Shown here: in pieces, positions 1 through 9,481 of the stretch
Layout: the number at the start of each line of letters is the position of its first letter
Position numbering within the stretch: the stretch's first letter is position 1
DNA from: a virus
DNA length: 61,229 bases
Virus record (IMG/VR): IMGVR_UViG_3300037516_000484
Location: 1 to 61,229 of that record
Reading direction: 5' to 3' (one strand)
Translations under genes and position numbers: made by a program
The notes under the pieces: model-generated
Told to the model about the DNA's origin: nothing
Database searches by the model: none
What the model saw: only the letters and a program-made list of their open reading frames with translations

Positions 1-44
1 TGATTTTTGTTTGGTTAAATTGTTTTTATTACTTATCTAATAAA

Positions 45-52
45 TATCTTTG
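45..52 (+). promoter_or_regulatory. Possible host-type promoter (-7 box)
   Basis: TATCTTTG matches the Bacteroidota -7 consensus TAnnTTTG. A TTG at 20-22 gives a 22-nt spacer, slightly long. It would serve the small gene at 117. Confidence 0.35.
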
Positions 53-116
53 TTTTTACCAAAGATTTCCTAACTTTTATTAAAAAGATAGTTATTTATC
101 TTTAATTATCTTTTAT

Positions 117-275
117 ATGGAAAACAAACAAAAAAACGTTAAAATAGGTCAGAAACACCACGAAATGTTAAAAAATTTTTGTGATAAAAATGGATTAAAA
201 ATTTATAAAGTATTGGAAAAACACATTGAGGAACTTTGTAAACCTAAAAAGAAGGACATTTACGGAGATGATTAG
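117..275 (+). CDS. Small basic protein, RHH-like
   Basis: A 52-residue frame from ATG to TAG. The product is basic, with a beta-like start (VKIG) followed by two predicted amphipathic helices (about residues 14-23 and 28-42). This layout resembles small ribbon-helix-helix DNA-binding proteins, but no diagnostic residue settles it. Its last four bases overlap the end of the convergent neighbour. A host-type promoter candidate lies about 65 nt upstream. Function unknown. Confidence 0.55.
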   Translation: MENKQKNVKIGQKHHEMLKNFCDKNGLKIYKVLEKHIEELCKPKKKDIYGDD

Positions 276-775
276 TATAGATAAGATATACTAATTTTTG
301 ACCCAACTTTAGGATTGGAGAGATATGTAATTTCATCGTCTCCCGTAATCTCAAACCCAACTGACTCTTCTTCAGCTAATCCATTGGTTTCAACTGTTAT
401 TAAACTATTGATGTAATTACTTAAGTTAAACACCGTTGATGTAGAGTAAATAAACTCTTCTTTTTCATATTGTAATAATTTACCCTTATTATCTAATATT
501 ACACTATTAATTCCTTTATAAAATTGTACCGTTATTATTGAGTTATTTAACGGAGGTTCAATAAAAGTAATCGTACTTGTAAAGTTTATAAACGTAAAAC
601 TTAAATCTCTTATTTGACCAATACCGTTCATTGAAACTGAAAATAAGGTTCCGATATTAGTTCCAACACTAAAATTAGTTTGTGTTCCGTCCGCAACAAA
701 ACTGACCGTTGTTATATTAATCGGCATGTTTTGACTCTGACTTGAAACGACATTATCTTTTATAAATTCGTACAT
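272..775 (-). CDS. Virion-type protein, paralogue of neighbour's C-terminus
   Basis: A 167-residue protein that aligns over its whole length with the C-terminal ~170 residues of the product of the next gene upstream (786-2066). Shared blocks include the start (M[YF]EFIKDN), IGTLF, VTVE[TI]NGLAE and the C-terminal SVGYL/ISYL. It therefore looks like a free-standing copy of that beta-rich domain. A late-type element lies 14 nt upstream, inside the end of the preceding gene. Role unknown; a virion surface or tail-associated function is inferred from the neighbouring neck genes. Confidence 0.7.
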   Translation of the reverse strand: MYEFIKDNVVSSQSQNMPINITTVSFVADGTQTNFSVGTNIGTLFSVSMNGIGQIRDLSFTFINFTSTITFIEPPLNNSIITVQFYKGINSVILDNKGKLLQYEKEEFIYSTSTVFNLSNYINSLITVETNGLAEEESVGFEITGDDEITYLSNPKVGSKISISYLY

Positions 776-785
776 AGATTATAAT

Positions 786-2066
786 TTAAAATAAATATCC
801 TACCGATATATTTGAATTTATTGATGGTCTATCCGATAAAATAATATACGAGTTATCATCTGAAACAATAAATCCGATACCTTGTTGTTCTGCCAATCCA
901 TTAATCTCAACTGTAACAACACTATTAATCATTTCATTTGTATCAAACATTGGTCTATTATTGGTTGGTGGGTCAAAAAAAGATCCCGAACCTGTGAATT
1001 GAAACTCTTCTCTAACAAAACTAAAAATTGTACCTGATGTTCCTACTATTCTACTATTTTTACTTTTATAATAAACAATGGTGAGTTTACTTCCGGCGGT
1101 TGGGATATATGGAGAAACAAATTCTATTTTTGAAGTGTAAGTAATATGTAAATAATTTGTATTTTTTGTTTGTAATACATCATTTACATAAACACCGAAT
1201 AATGTACCAATACTTTCACCAACATCAAAAACAGTTTGAATTCCGTCAACTGCTAAATTTACAGTTTGTATTATATCATTAGTATTAACAACTTTATTGA
1301 CACCAAATTTGGGATTGTCTTTTATAAACTCAAACATGGTAAATAATCTATTAATGGCGGGTTTCACTTCAAACTCCTCACTATCTATCAAATAACCTAA
1401 CATTGTAAATTGGTAATTCTGAACGTAAAATCTACGTCCGTCAATCGTTTCAATTGGACTATTATCTTCAATCTTATCAAGAACAATAGGAATGTAATGT
1501 CCTTTAATCATTGTGTAATCTTGTCTTGACGCAAAGTGACGTAATATGATTTTATTAAACTTGTTTAAATCTCTAAATTTATTACATATAATTGTTACAT
1601 CATAAGTAATATCCACAGGGATAGGTTGTGGGATTGTATATATATCCGCACCTAATTGTGAACCATTCCAATTCGGAACTGATGCATAATAAACTTGGTA
1701 TCTATCGGGTATTGTTCTTTGAACTGCCGGATTTGTTCCAAATTGAACGTCAGGTTTTCTAATGGTTGCAATAAATGGAAGTTGCATGTTCCCGTCTTCA
1801 TCACTAAACGACCAATTCTGCATAAACTCTCCCCATCTTTGTATTGTAAGAATTTTATTTATAATTGGGATTTGTTTACCGTCAGTTACAACCTTAAATG
1901 TTTTTGTAACATAATCTAACATACCCCTATCTAAATCATCGTGTAATATAGAATCGGGAAGATTCGTATCTGATTTGGTAATATTATCCAAAAGTTCCTG
2001 TCTCCTTTTAGTGAGTTCAGAACCTTTATAGATTTCAATATTTGTTTTTCTTTTAGGTATTCCCAT
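786..2066 (-). CDS. Putative tail sheath stabiliser-like virion protein with duplicated C-terminal domain
   Basis: A 426-residue protein. The start MGIPKRKT (2066) is preferred over an upstream ATG because it follows the previous gene's stop by one base and has an unusually clear GAGGAG ribosome-binding site. Residues ~80-245 contain a segment (PVDITYDVTIICNKFRDLN, then YVQNYQFTMLGYLI) whose pattern recalls the tail-terminator/sheath-stabiliser family of T4 gp15; this is a weak resemblance. The C-terminal ~170 residues are paralogous to the product of 272-775. It follows a gp14-like gene, which fits a neck or tail-completion role. Confidence 0.55.
   Translation of the reverse strand: MGIPKRKTNIEIYKGSELTKRRQELLDNITKSDTNLPDSILHDDLDRGMLDYVTKTFKVVTDGKQIPIINKILTIQRWGEFMQNWSFSDEDGNMQLPFIATIRKPDVQFGTNPAVQRTIPDRYQVYYASVPNWNGSQLGADIYTIPQPIPVDITYDVTIICNKFRDLNKFNKIILRHFASRQDYTMIKGHYIPIVLDKIEDNSPIETIDGRRFYVQNYQFTMLGYLIDSEEFEVKPAINRLFTMFEFIKDNPKFGVNKVVNTNDIIQTVNLAVDGIQTVFDVGESIGTLFGVYVNDVLQTKNTNYLHITYTSKIEFVSPYIPTAGSKLTIVYYKSKNSRIVGTSGTIFSFVREEFQFTGSGSFFDPPTNNRPMFDTNEMINSVVTVEINGLAEQQGIGFIVSDDNSYIILSDRPSINSNISVGYLF
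790..797 (-). promoter_or_regulatory. Late-type TATTTATT element for gene 272-775
   Basis: TATTTATT on the minus strand, ending 14 nt before the start codon and overlapping the 3' end of the upstream gene. Confidence 0.5.
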
Positions 2067-2067
2067 G

Positions 2068-2580
2068 TTATACTCCTCTAAATGTATTGTCTTGTACCGC
2101 AGTACATACAATGTTTCTATAATATGGTTTGTAACCAAACATATTATGTTTATTATCTGATGTTACCTTTCCGTCATTTGAAACATTATAATATCTTGTT
2201 CTTGTTTCAGATTCAGGATATCCAATAAAATCTCCGTATTTAATGTCAACCTTCAATTCTTCTAAATGTTTTATATATACCGATAATGTCATATTACCTG
2301 GTTCGTTGTATCTTAATAACCCACCTTTATATGTACTATTCTTTGGTTCTTCTATTTTAACTAACGCATAAAACTCAATAGGTGGGAAATATTTAATTTC
2401 ATCCACTCCAACTTCGGCGTAAACGTCGTCGTTTTCTGTTTTTTGTTTATCTACACGATATAGTACCAATTTTATCCCCAAATCACCATGAAGGTACTCC
2501 TGACCCATTTGAATATTTAAATCAAAGTCGTCTTGAGAAAGGAATTTGGACATTCTCGTAATAGGTAGTTTATTATTCAT
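2068..2580 (-). CDS. Neck protein, T4 gp14-like
   Basis: A 170-residue protein. The pattern LVLYRVD, then an FPPIEFYALV block, a GNMTLSVYI strand, a GD motif (YGDFIGYP), and a Tyr-rich C-terminal half ending YYRNIVCTAVQ matches what I know of gp14-type neck proteins in T4-like phages, which join head and tail with gp13. A gp13-like gene lies 3 kb away. A second in-frame ATG exists at 2586, but it overlaps the late-type element; the start at 2580 leaves the usual 5-nt gap. Family assignment is by pattern only. Confidence 0.55.
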   Translation of the reverse strand: MNNKLPITRMSKFLSQDDFDLNIQMGQEYLHGDLGIKLVLYRVDKQKTENDDVYAEVGVDEIKYFPPIEFYALVKIEEPKNSTYKGGLLRYNEPGNMTLSVYIKHLEELKVDIKYGDFIGYPESETRTRYYNVSNDGKVTSDNKHNMFGYKPYYRNIVCTAVQDNTFRGV

Positions 2581-2585
2581 ATCCA

Positions 2586-2593
2586 TATAAATA
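2586..2593 (-). promoter_or_regulatory. Late-type TATTTATA element for neck gene
   Basis: TATTTATA on the minus strand, ending 5 nt before the ATG at 2580. Transcription starting at the usual distance would give a nearly leaderless message. Confidence 0.55.
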
Positions 2594-2634
2594 GTTTAAT
2601 CTTTCATTCTATTTAGTTATATTGTATATATTAT

Positions 2635-4386
2635 ATGGAGATAAAAATTCCCGAGATTGAAGCGAGAAGTATATTATTAACTTACGAAGGTTCCAATAAC
2701 CAATTATTGGATTGGAAAAGAAAGATAGATGAGGTTAAAAATTTTAAGTTAACCAGACCCCAAGCTGAATATGTAATGAAATATTACGAATTGAGTCCAA
2801 AGGTCGCTAGAAAATATATTAATTTGGTTTCCACATTTGGAGAAAAAATTATGGAAGAAAGGTTATTACCTGTCCCTCCTGAAAAAATTTGGTGTGAAAA
2901 ATTGTTATGTGAATCTGATAAAGCTTTTCATATATGGGGTAAAGTTTTAGATAGTGACCAAATGAGTGCAATGTGGTTACCAAAGTCCGCAATTGTCCAA
3001 GATGAGAAAAAGTTAAATCGTGTAATAGATTATAGTCCGTATGATAATCGTCCTCCTATGGAACATCAGAAAGTCGCCATTGAGAAATTATTAGCAAACA
3101 ATAAGTTTATATTGGCCGATGATATGGGTCTTGGAAAAACGACGGCAGCGGTTATTGCATCAATGGAAAGTGGTGCGAAGAAAGTATTAATTGTATGTCC
3201 CGCGTCTCTTAAAATAAATTGGGATAGAGAGATTAAAAATTACACCGATAGAAAAGTATTAATAGTTGAAGGTCGTAAATGGGGTTCTACCTTTGATTAC
3301 TACATTATCAATTACGATATATTAAAGAATTACCACACTACAGAAAAAAGTGAAGATAGTGATGACTATAAATTATTGGTAAATGAAAAGTTTGATTTAG
3401 CAATTGTGGATGAAGCACATTATGTTAGTAATAGCACGGCGAACAGAACTCGTTTATTGAATGATGTATTAGAAACCATACCACGAGTTTGGTTATTAAC
3501 AGGAACCCCAATGACGTCAAGACCAATTAACTATTTTAATTTATTAAAGATTGTTGATTCACCTTTAACATTGAATTGGCAATCTTATGTTCGTCGTTAT
3601 TGTAAAGGTTATCAATTCACAGTTGGAAATAGAAAAGTGTGGAACACAAGTGGTGCAAGTAATTTGGATGAGTTAAGAGAAAGAACAAAGTCATATGTTC
3701 TTCGTAGAATGAAAACAGATATTTTAGATTTACCTGAAAAAATTGTTACACCTGTATTTGTAGAGTTAAGTAGTAAAATGTATGATGAGGAGTTAGAAGA
3801 GTTTACAAGAATTAGTAATGATAAGAAGGACAATGAAACTATTAGTGTTACCTTAAATCGTTTAATGAAAATTAGACAACTTATTGCTTACGAAAAAATT
3901 CCATATACTTGTGAGATTATAGACAAATGTTTAGACCAAGGAAAGAAAGTAATTGTATTCACCAACTTTACAATGTCATTAGATATGTTACATGAGAAAT
4001 ACAAAAAGAACTCTGTAATATTAAATGGTAGTATGTCTAAAGAAAAGAAACAAGAAAGTGTTGATAGATTTCAAAATGAAGATAAGGTAAAAATATTTAT
4101 CTCAAATATTATTGCTGGTGGTGTTGGTATTACATTAACCGCCGGTGAAGTTGTGGTTATGAATGACTTATCATTTGTACCTGCACATCATAGTCAAGCC
4201 GAAGATAGAGCATATCGTTATGGTCAACAGAATAGTGTATTAGTATATTATCCCGTTTTTGAGAATACAGTTGAGAAAATCATCTATAATATATTACAAA
4301 AGAAAAAAGGAATCATCGACCAAGTTATGGGAGATGGTGAATACTCAGAATCGTTCAGTAAGGATTTACTTAAAAGTCTCTTGTAA
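2635..4386 (+). CDS. SNF2-family DNA helicase/translocase
   Basis: A 583-residue superfamily 2 ATPase. Visible motifs: Walker A DDMGLGKTTA (162-171), DEAH (259-262), TGTPM (289-293), and the C-terminal lobe with GGVGITLTAG and motif VI QAEDRAYRYGQ. The order and the wording of motif VI are those of SNF2/SMARCAL1-like proteins, which remodel or anneal DNA at forks; in T4-like phages such enzymes act in replication and recombination. An N-terminal ~130-residue part precedes the helicase core. It is divergent from the neck gene, and its 3' end overlaps the convergent nuclease-like gene by 21 nt. Confidence 0.88.
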   Translation: MEIKIPEIEARSILLTYEGSNNQLLDWKRKIDEVKNFKLTRPQAEYVMKYYELSPKVARKYINLVSTFGEKIMEERLLPVPPEKIWCEKLLCESDKAFHIWGKVLDSDQMSAMWLPKSAIVQDEKKLNRVIDYSPYDNRPPMEHQKVAIEKLLANNKFILADDMGLGKTTAAVIASMESGAKKVLIVCPASLKINWDREIKNYTDRKVLIVEGRKWGSTFDYYIINYDILKNYHTTEKSEDSDDYKLLVNEKFDLAIVDEAHYVSNSTANRTRLLNDVLETIPRVWLLTGTPMTSRPINYFNLLKIVDSPLTLNWQSYVRRYCKGYQFTVGNRKVWNTSGASNLDELRERTKSYVLRRMKTDILDLPEKIVTPVFVELSSKMYDEELEEFTRISNDKKDNETISVTLNRLMKIRQLIAYEKIPYTCEIIDKCLDQGKKVIVFTNFTMSLDMLHEKYKKNSVILNGSMSKEKKQESVDRFQNEDKVKIFISNIIAGGVGITLTAGEVVVMNDLSFVPAHHSQAEDRAYRYGQQNSVLVYYPVFENTVEKIIYNILQKKKGIIDQVMGDGEYSESFSKDLLKSLL

Positions 4387-5385
4387 TTTTATAAAAAACT
4401 CAGACAATTCATTTGATAAATTTTCATCTAAAAAATTACCAATTGTTATCATTACGACATCATCTTTAATTTCCATTAAATTGGTACCGCTTTTAACATA
4501 TTGTAATTCAATTATTAATTCAGGTTTGTTATAGATAAATTCTGTAATTTTATGTAAAGTTTCAGGTACTTCCATATGTTCATTAATTTTTATTGGTTGT
4601 AATATTTCCTTACGGAAAGTATGATTTATAGTTCCTCTTATTATATATTGTAATAAATTTTGAAATGTGACTATTGTTGTTTTATTGTCTTTAAAATCAA
4701 CAAAACAATAATATTTAGCTTTTGATTTTAAATCATTAACTGAACTTTCAACAACAAAACCTATTTCATTTTCTTGAATTATTTTTCCCGATTTAACTTG
4801 TATTGTTATTATTTCACCACAATCATTTTCAATTATTATGTCAATACCTTTAAAATCGTTACCGTCCCCTCTCATAATACTAAAATCCATTTTAAGTATT
4901 TTACAGTCAGGAAAAAGTTCCCTTATTTTATACATAACTGCAATAGTGGTTACCTGACCTCTTCCCCAAGATTTATTACAACGACGCCAAAAATTTTTAA
5001 AATATTTTTCTTCAATGTTCATAGTAAAAAATAAATCAAAGTTCTCATCTACAAATTCAAATAACTTATCAATATTTTCAAATAACGTGGTCGGATTATC
5101 GTAATCTAAGGTTTCATTTTTAAAATGTTTATATAAATAAAAGAGATCTAAAGTACAATAAGGATGTGTATTAACGGTATTTCTCCAACACCAAATTGAT
5201 TGTTCATTTAAAATACCATAATTTCCTCTCCACCAGAAACCCCAAATTCCAAGTCTCTCACCATTTCTTTTGAAGACCTCATTACATTTTTTAATATAAT
5301 ATGACTTAAATGTATCATTCTGAAAAAGGTTATGAAAATAATTGTGTCTTAAATTATAAGGACTGTAAGGATATATTTCTATCAT
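4366..5385 (-). CDS. PD-(D/E)XK-like nuclease domain protein
   Basis: A 339-residue protein. The central region carries GDGNDFKGIDIII followed by ITIQVKSGK, that is an Asp strand and a QxK strand, the layout of the Mrr/restriction-like variant of the PD-(D/E)XK nuclease fold. The N-terminal ~130 residues are rich in Trp and Tyr and unrecognised. A very good host-type promoter lies immediately upstream, so it is probably expressed early. It could act in host DNA breakdown or recombination; substrate unknown. Nuclease activity is inferred from the motif only. Confidence 0.6.
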   Translation of the reverse strand: MIEIYPYSPYNLRHNYFHNLFQNDTFKSYYIKKCNEVFKRNGERLGIWGFWWRGNYGILNEQSIWCWRNTVNTHPYCTLDLFYLYKHFKNETLDYDNPTTLFENIDKLFEFVDENFDLFFTMNIEEKYFKNFWRRCNKSWGRGQVTTIAVMYKIRELFPDCKILKMDFSIMRGDGNDFKGIDIIIENDCGEIITIQVKSGKIIQENEIGFVVESSVNDLKSKAKYYCFVDFKDNKTTIVTFQNLLQYIIRGTINHTFRKEILQPIKINEHMEVPETLHKITEFIYNKPELIIELQYVKSGTNLMEIKDDVVMITIGNFLDENLSNELSEFFIKLQETFK

Positions 5386-5390
5386 AAGTT

Positions 5391-5422
5391 CAAATTTACA
5401 CTATTTATTAGAATATACCAAA
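5391..5422 (-). promoter_or_regulatory. Host-type (Bacteroidota sigma-A) promoter
   Basis: Minus strand TTTG, 20 nt, TAAATTTG: an exact match to TTTG-N19-21-TAnnTTTG. It lies 5 nt upstream of the nuclease-like gene start, so the message would have almost no leader. The late element of the divergent neck gene sits inside its spacer. Confidence 0.65.
5402..5409 (+). promoter_or_regulatory. Late-type TATTTATT element for gp13-like gene
   Basis: TATTTATT ends 15 nt before the ATG at 5425 and lies within the spacer of the divergent host-type promoter. Confidence 0.5.
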
Positions 5423-5424
5423 TT

Positions 5425-6540
5425 ATGGCCACTATTATTACACCGGAAGAAAGAGATAAATTATATACGCAGGTTTTTCACCTTTTGGGGATGCCAGTTC
5501 GTGGAATTGAACTTACACAGGAACAAATGGATACCTTTTTAGAGTTATCTCTATCAGAATACGAACAATACGTTAGTGATTGGTTAATTGAGTCTCAATG
5601 GTCAGCATTGGCCGGACTTGATTTAGATACACAATCCCTTTCAAGGGCTTTCACAACAAGAAGTTTAGATTACGAAACTCAATATACTCACTCATATTCC
5701 AAAATTGTAGGTTTACAGGCTGGAGGAACAAGTGAATTAAAGAAGGACTATTTTACAGTTTCACAAGGTCAACAAGTATATGAAATCCCTGCTGGTCGTG
5801 AAATTAACGAGTTATTATACTTTACACGTGCAACTTTAAATGACTCAATTGTTGATCCATTTTTAGGTGGTTTTGGTGCACTTGGTGGTGTTGGTTTCGG
5901 TGGTGTGGGTGGATATGCTCAAGTTGGGACCGCTGGTTCATATTTTATGACACCGGGTTTTGACCTATTATTAAGAATGCAAGATAGAAACTTTAAGAGT
6001 AGAATGATTGGTGGTGATTTAACTTATAAGATTACCGCGGGTCCTGAAGGTAAGAAATTGGTACACCTTTATAACGTACCAGGTGGTAAATTTGACTTTG
6101 GTTCTATCGCTAAAAATAACTACAACGTTTGGTATTGGTACTATGAAACTATGGATAGAGATACTTGTTTAGAGAAAAACAAAGATGTTATTAAATTACC
6201 TTCGGATGTAATGACGGAAGAATTAACATGGGGTAGTTTAAATAAACCTTCACAGAATTGGGTTAGAAAATATCTAATCGGTTATTCTAAAGAAGGTTTA
6301 GGTCGTATATGGGGTAAGTTTTCAGGTGATTTACAAGTTCCTGATAGTACAATTAAATTAGATTACAGTTCATTAATTACTGAAGGTAAAGATGAAAAAT
6401 CTAAATTGGTTGAAGAACTTATGGCAAGATTAGAAAGATTACGTCCTGACAAAATACTTGAAAGAAAAGCAGGTGAGGCAGAGAACCTAAACAAATCTCT
6501 TAAGTTTAGAGCAATGCCTGCACCTATTAATATTATCTAA
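5425..6540 (+). CDS. Neck protein, T4 gp13-like
   Basis: A 371-residue protein. The N-terminus (LLGMPVRGIELTQEQMDTFL, then LSEYEQYVSDWL) follows the pattern of gp13-type neck/head-completion proteins of T4-like phages: an LG.P motif and a helix with acidic spacing. A glycine-rich loop (about residues 150-180, FGALGGVGFGGVGG) interrupts the middle. The family closes the filled head and receives the tail together with gp14. The 3' end overlaps the convergent DNA polymerase gene by 4 nt. Confidence 0.6.
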   Translation: MATIITPEERDKLYTQVFHLLGMPVRGIELTQEQMDTFLELSLSEYEQYVSDWLIESQWSALAGLDLDTQSLSRAFTTRSLDYETQYTHSYSKIVGLQAGGTSELKKDYFTVSQGQQVYEIPAGREINELLYFTRATLNDSIVDPFLGGFGALGGVGFGGVGGYAQVGTAGSYFMTPGFDLLLRMQDRNFKSRMIGGDLTYKITAGPEGKKLVHLYNVPGGKFDFGSIAKNNYNVWYWYYETMDRDTCLEKNKDVIKLPSDVMTEELTWGSLNKPSQNWVRKYLIGYSKEGLGRIWGKFSGDLQVPDSTIKLDYSSLITEGKDEKSKLVEELMARLERLRPDKILERKAGEAENLNKSLKFRAMPAPINII

Positions 6541-9434
6541 CTTTCTATTGCGTGTAATGCATAATCATTACCATTAGTCTCAATAATTTCCTCTTCATTT
6601 GATTTGGTACTTTGTTCTTGAAACGAAATTACTTTTCTATTGTGGTCAACCCAAAATGGGTCGGCAAGTTCTAAACTATTTTCCACATACATAAAGTAAG
6701 GGTCTCTACCCACACGATTCCAAAATAATACTTCACTATCTGATAAAGTCATTACCTCATCTAATTTATCTTGACCTTCTTCTTTTAATGGAAATCCATT
6801 AACTAATTCACATTGTAATTTTGTAAAGAATTGTCTTTGGTCAGGTGATTCAATTAATATATCTTCTCTAATTGATGGATGAAAAACAACTAACAATGGT
6901 TCAACACGTTTGTTAAAATTATTAAGATAACGAGGAACATTATAATCACCTTTTAAATCAGGATTATTTAATATTTCTTTTTCATCAATCATATAACAAT
7001 TCACTTCAATGTAATCTTCGGGCATTGGCGTACCATGTTTTGCAAGATATTCTTCTAAAACTTTCTTACTAGGTCTACTAACTTTCTGAACATCTCCAGA
7101 TGATTTCTTAACACCATTATTTACATAATAAATTGTATCTCCTAATCCTGCGGGATAATCACTTCTCATAATTAATTCCATATGTGCTTGACGAGACATT
7201 AATGAACCAGCTTTAGTTGTCTTCTGAACATACTTTCTATAATCATTAATAGATTGTTTAACACGAGCTTTATTTGCAATTTTAGATAATGGAATTTCTT
7301 TATTATAGATTTTACTTACAAATTCATAATATAATTCCACAAAAGATAATCCATCACCATTTAACAAATACTTTAATCCTTCATCTAAAAACTCTACGAT
7401 ATATGTTTGTAATTTTTTTGATTTGATTGTGTTACCTGTTAATTTAATTTTCTCTTTTCCTTTCTTCATCATCTTAATGATATAGTTCTTACGAGAAACA
7501 TTAATACAAGCCGGCGCCACATAGTCAATATCTAATCCCATTTCATTTCTCATAAAGATATCATTGAATTCTGCGGTGTCCGCTTCAATACCTTTATATT
7601 CTTTTCCTAATGTAACCATTTCATTTAATCCTTTACCAACATAAACCGTATCATCAATATTCAATGGTGTTTCAAAGTTCACACCATCCGTGTCCATTAC
7701 CAAAGGTTTATAACCTTTCTTCATATAGAACATAATCATCATCCTTAAACACTGACGACCAACACAGGTAATGGTTTCACCCATATTCATATCTCCCCAA
7801 GGGAATACGTGTGGTGCAGATAAACTACCGAAATAAGCGTTGATAAAAATCTTAATTGGTAATTGTTTTCTATCATACATTTCAGCAAGAACTGGATCAC
7901 TATTTTTTAATTCACCAGCAAGTAATTTATATTTGATACGAATATCACGGAAATATTTTAACATTGATTTTTGTACACCCATCACATCACAATCAGGGAA
8001 CACATCATATACAAGTTGAATTGATGGATAAAGTGATGCGTAGTCAAACTTAACAATGTTCTTTGAATAACCTACGTTAAGTAATCTTGATAAACCACCA
8101 GTGATTGCACGTTTCTCATCTTTTGCTGGTATTGCTAAATTGTTTTCATAAGACCATGCTAACATAATAATTTTCCATAGTGTTGCAGTTCCCATTGTTG
8201 CAATTCTTTCATAAGTGGTAGGTACAAGTTTTGATAATAAGAATGTTGATTGAGAAAATGAATCATCTACAACCATAGTCTCATACAAGTCATCGTCAAG
8301 ATATTGTTCCACAATTTTTCTTCCTGTCCATATCTCAAATTTACCAGGATATTTCTGTGTTAGATTTTCTGTACCAGGTTCTCCAATTTGTTTGTAGTTT
8401 CCTGTCTTTGGATTTACATAATAACTTTCGTTATCAAGATATATTTTTGAAATCTTTGCACCATCTACGTATACACGATTAGGTTTTTCTTTCTCCAAAT
8501 ATGTTGTAATATATTTTAATCCCCAACTTTTAATTTCAGAATTGATAGCTTGTGCTCTACGAACTGAATGTGCAATATCAATAATATTAAATCCCCATAT
8601 AACGTGTTGTTTGTATGGTTCAATTTCATTTGCAAGTTTTAACATTCCTTCCTTCTCTTTCATTCCTTGCGTTGTGAATATTTGTGTAAGACCATTAACG
8701 TCAACACCAAGTATTTCTGCACGTTTTAATATAAATGGCCAGTCAAAGAACGCGGAGTTATAACCTGCAACAATGGTTGGTTTTAAATCTTTAATATACT
8801 TGAAAAATCTTTCTATACATTTCTTTTCACCGTCTTCACCAAATGCTGCAATTGTTTCGTTCATACCACGATTGTCTTTAACTCCAATTAATATAATAAC
8901 ACAAGTTTCAGGGTCAAGACCTGTGGTCTCAATATCAAATACAAATCTATTAACACCACTATATTCATCAATACCTTTAAATAATCTTTTTTTCTTCTGT
9001 ATAAGATATTGTTCTACAGGGTTTAATACGGTAAAATGTTGTCTAACTTTTTCGTCCCATGGATTTAATCCGCCCATTCTAAAGAACGATACTAAATCCG
9101 TATATGATTTAATACTCTTAACAATATGGGTCATACCATTTTCTAAACGTTCGTTGCCGTGTGTATCTAACTTTTCAATTAATATCCCAAACTCACCCAT
9201 ACGTTTTTTCTGCATGGCCTTTGAGTTGTTATAAAAATTTAATCCTGTTAAATCACCTACCCATATAAACGGTGTAAATGTATCAGATTTAATAATTTTT
9301 CCTTCAATTGGGTCTTGAATAATTTTCCAAATTGTATTGGTTGGGTAGTCATATTCAACACCGACGATATACATTTCGTCGTCACCACCATTGAGGAAGC
9401 CTTCAATAACTTCCTGAGAGATAACCTCTTTCAT
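6537..9434 (-). CDS. Family B DNA polymerase (T4 gp43-like)
   Basis: A 965-residue replicative polymerase. The 3'-5' exonuclease is shown by FDIETTG (Exo I, 166-172) and NSAFFDWPF (Exo II, 226-234). The polymerase domain has motif A DYASLYPSI (464-472), motif B KIFINAYFGS (528-537) and motif C MDTDG (580-584). All catalytic aspartates are present. The length is close to the ~900 residues of T4 gp43. A 91-nt region upstream contains a perfect inverted repeat that could be a translational operator. It would copy the phage genome with a sliding clamp not found in this window. Confidence 0.95.
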   Translation of the reverse strand: MKEVISQEVIEGFLNGGDDEMYIVGVEYDYPTNTIWKIIQDPIEGKIIKSDTFTPFIWVGDLTGLNFYNNSKAMQKKRMGEFGILIEKLDTHGNERLENGMTHIVKSIKSYTDLVSFFRMGGLNPWDEKVRQHFTVLNPVEQYLIQKKKRLFKGIDEYSGVNRFVFDIETTGLDPETCVIILIGVKDNRGMNETIAAFGEDGEKKCIERFFKYIKDLKPTIVAGYNSAFFDWPFILKRAEILGVDVNGLTQIFTTQGMKEKEGMLKLANEIEPYKQHVIWGFNIIDIAHSVRRAQAINSEIKSWGLKYITTYLEKEKPNRVYVDGAKISKIYLDNESYYVNPKTGNYKQIGEPGTENLTQKYPGKFEIWTGRKIVEQYLDDDLYETMVVDDSFSQSTFLLSKLVPTTYERIATMGTATLWKIIMLAWSYENNLAIPAKDEKRAITGGLSRLLNVGYSKNIVKFDYASLYPSIQLVYDVFPDCDVMGVQKSMLKYFRDIRIKYKLLAGELKNSDPVLAEMYDRKQLPIKIFINAYFGSLSAPHVFPWGDMNMGETITCVGRQCLRMMIMFYMKKGYKPLVMDTDGVNFETPLNIDDTVYVGKGLNEMVTLGKEYKGIEADTAEFNDIFMRNEMGLDIDYVAPACINVSRKNYIIKMMKKGKEKIKLTGNTIKSKKLQTYIVEFLDEGLKYLLNGDGLSFVELYYEFVSKIYNKEIPLSKIANKARVKQSINDYRKYVQKTTKAGSLMSRQAHMELIMRSDYPAGLGDTIYYVNNGVKKSSGDVQKVSRPSKKVLEEYLAKHGTPMPEDYIEVNCYMIDEKEILNNPDLKGDYNVPRYLNNFNKRVEPLLVVFHPSIREDILIESPDQRQFFTKLQCELVNGFPLKEEGQDKLDEVMTLSDSEVLFWNRVGRDPYFMYVENSLELADPFWVDHNRKVISFQEQSTKSNEEEIIETNGNDYALHAIES

Positions 9435-9466
9435 CTTTTAATTTTTTTTAATGTGACGTATTAGCT

Positions 9467-9481
9467 TGTGATTAAATCACA
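9467..9481 (-). promoter_or_regulatory. Inverted repeat in DNA polymerase leader
   Basis: A perfect 7+1+7 palindrome (TGTGATT A AATCACA), 33-47 nt upstream of the polymerase start. In T4 and RB69, gp43 represses its own translation by binding a hairpin in its leader. A similar role here, or a protein-binding DNA operator, is inference. Confidence 0.35.
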
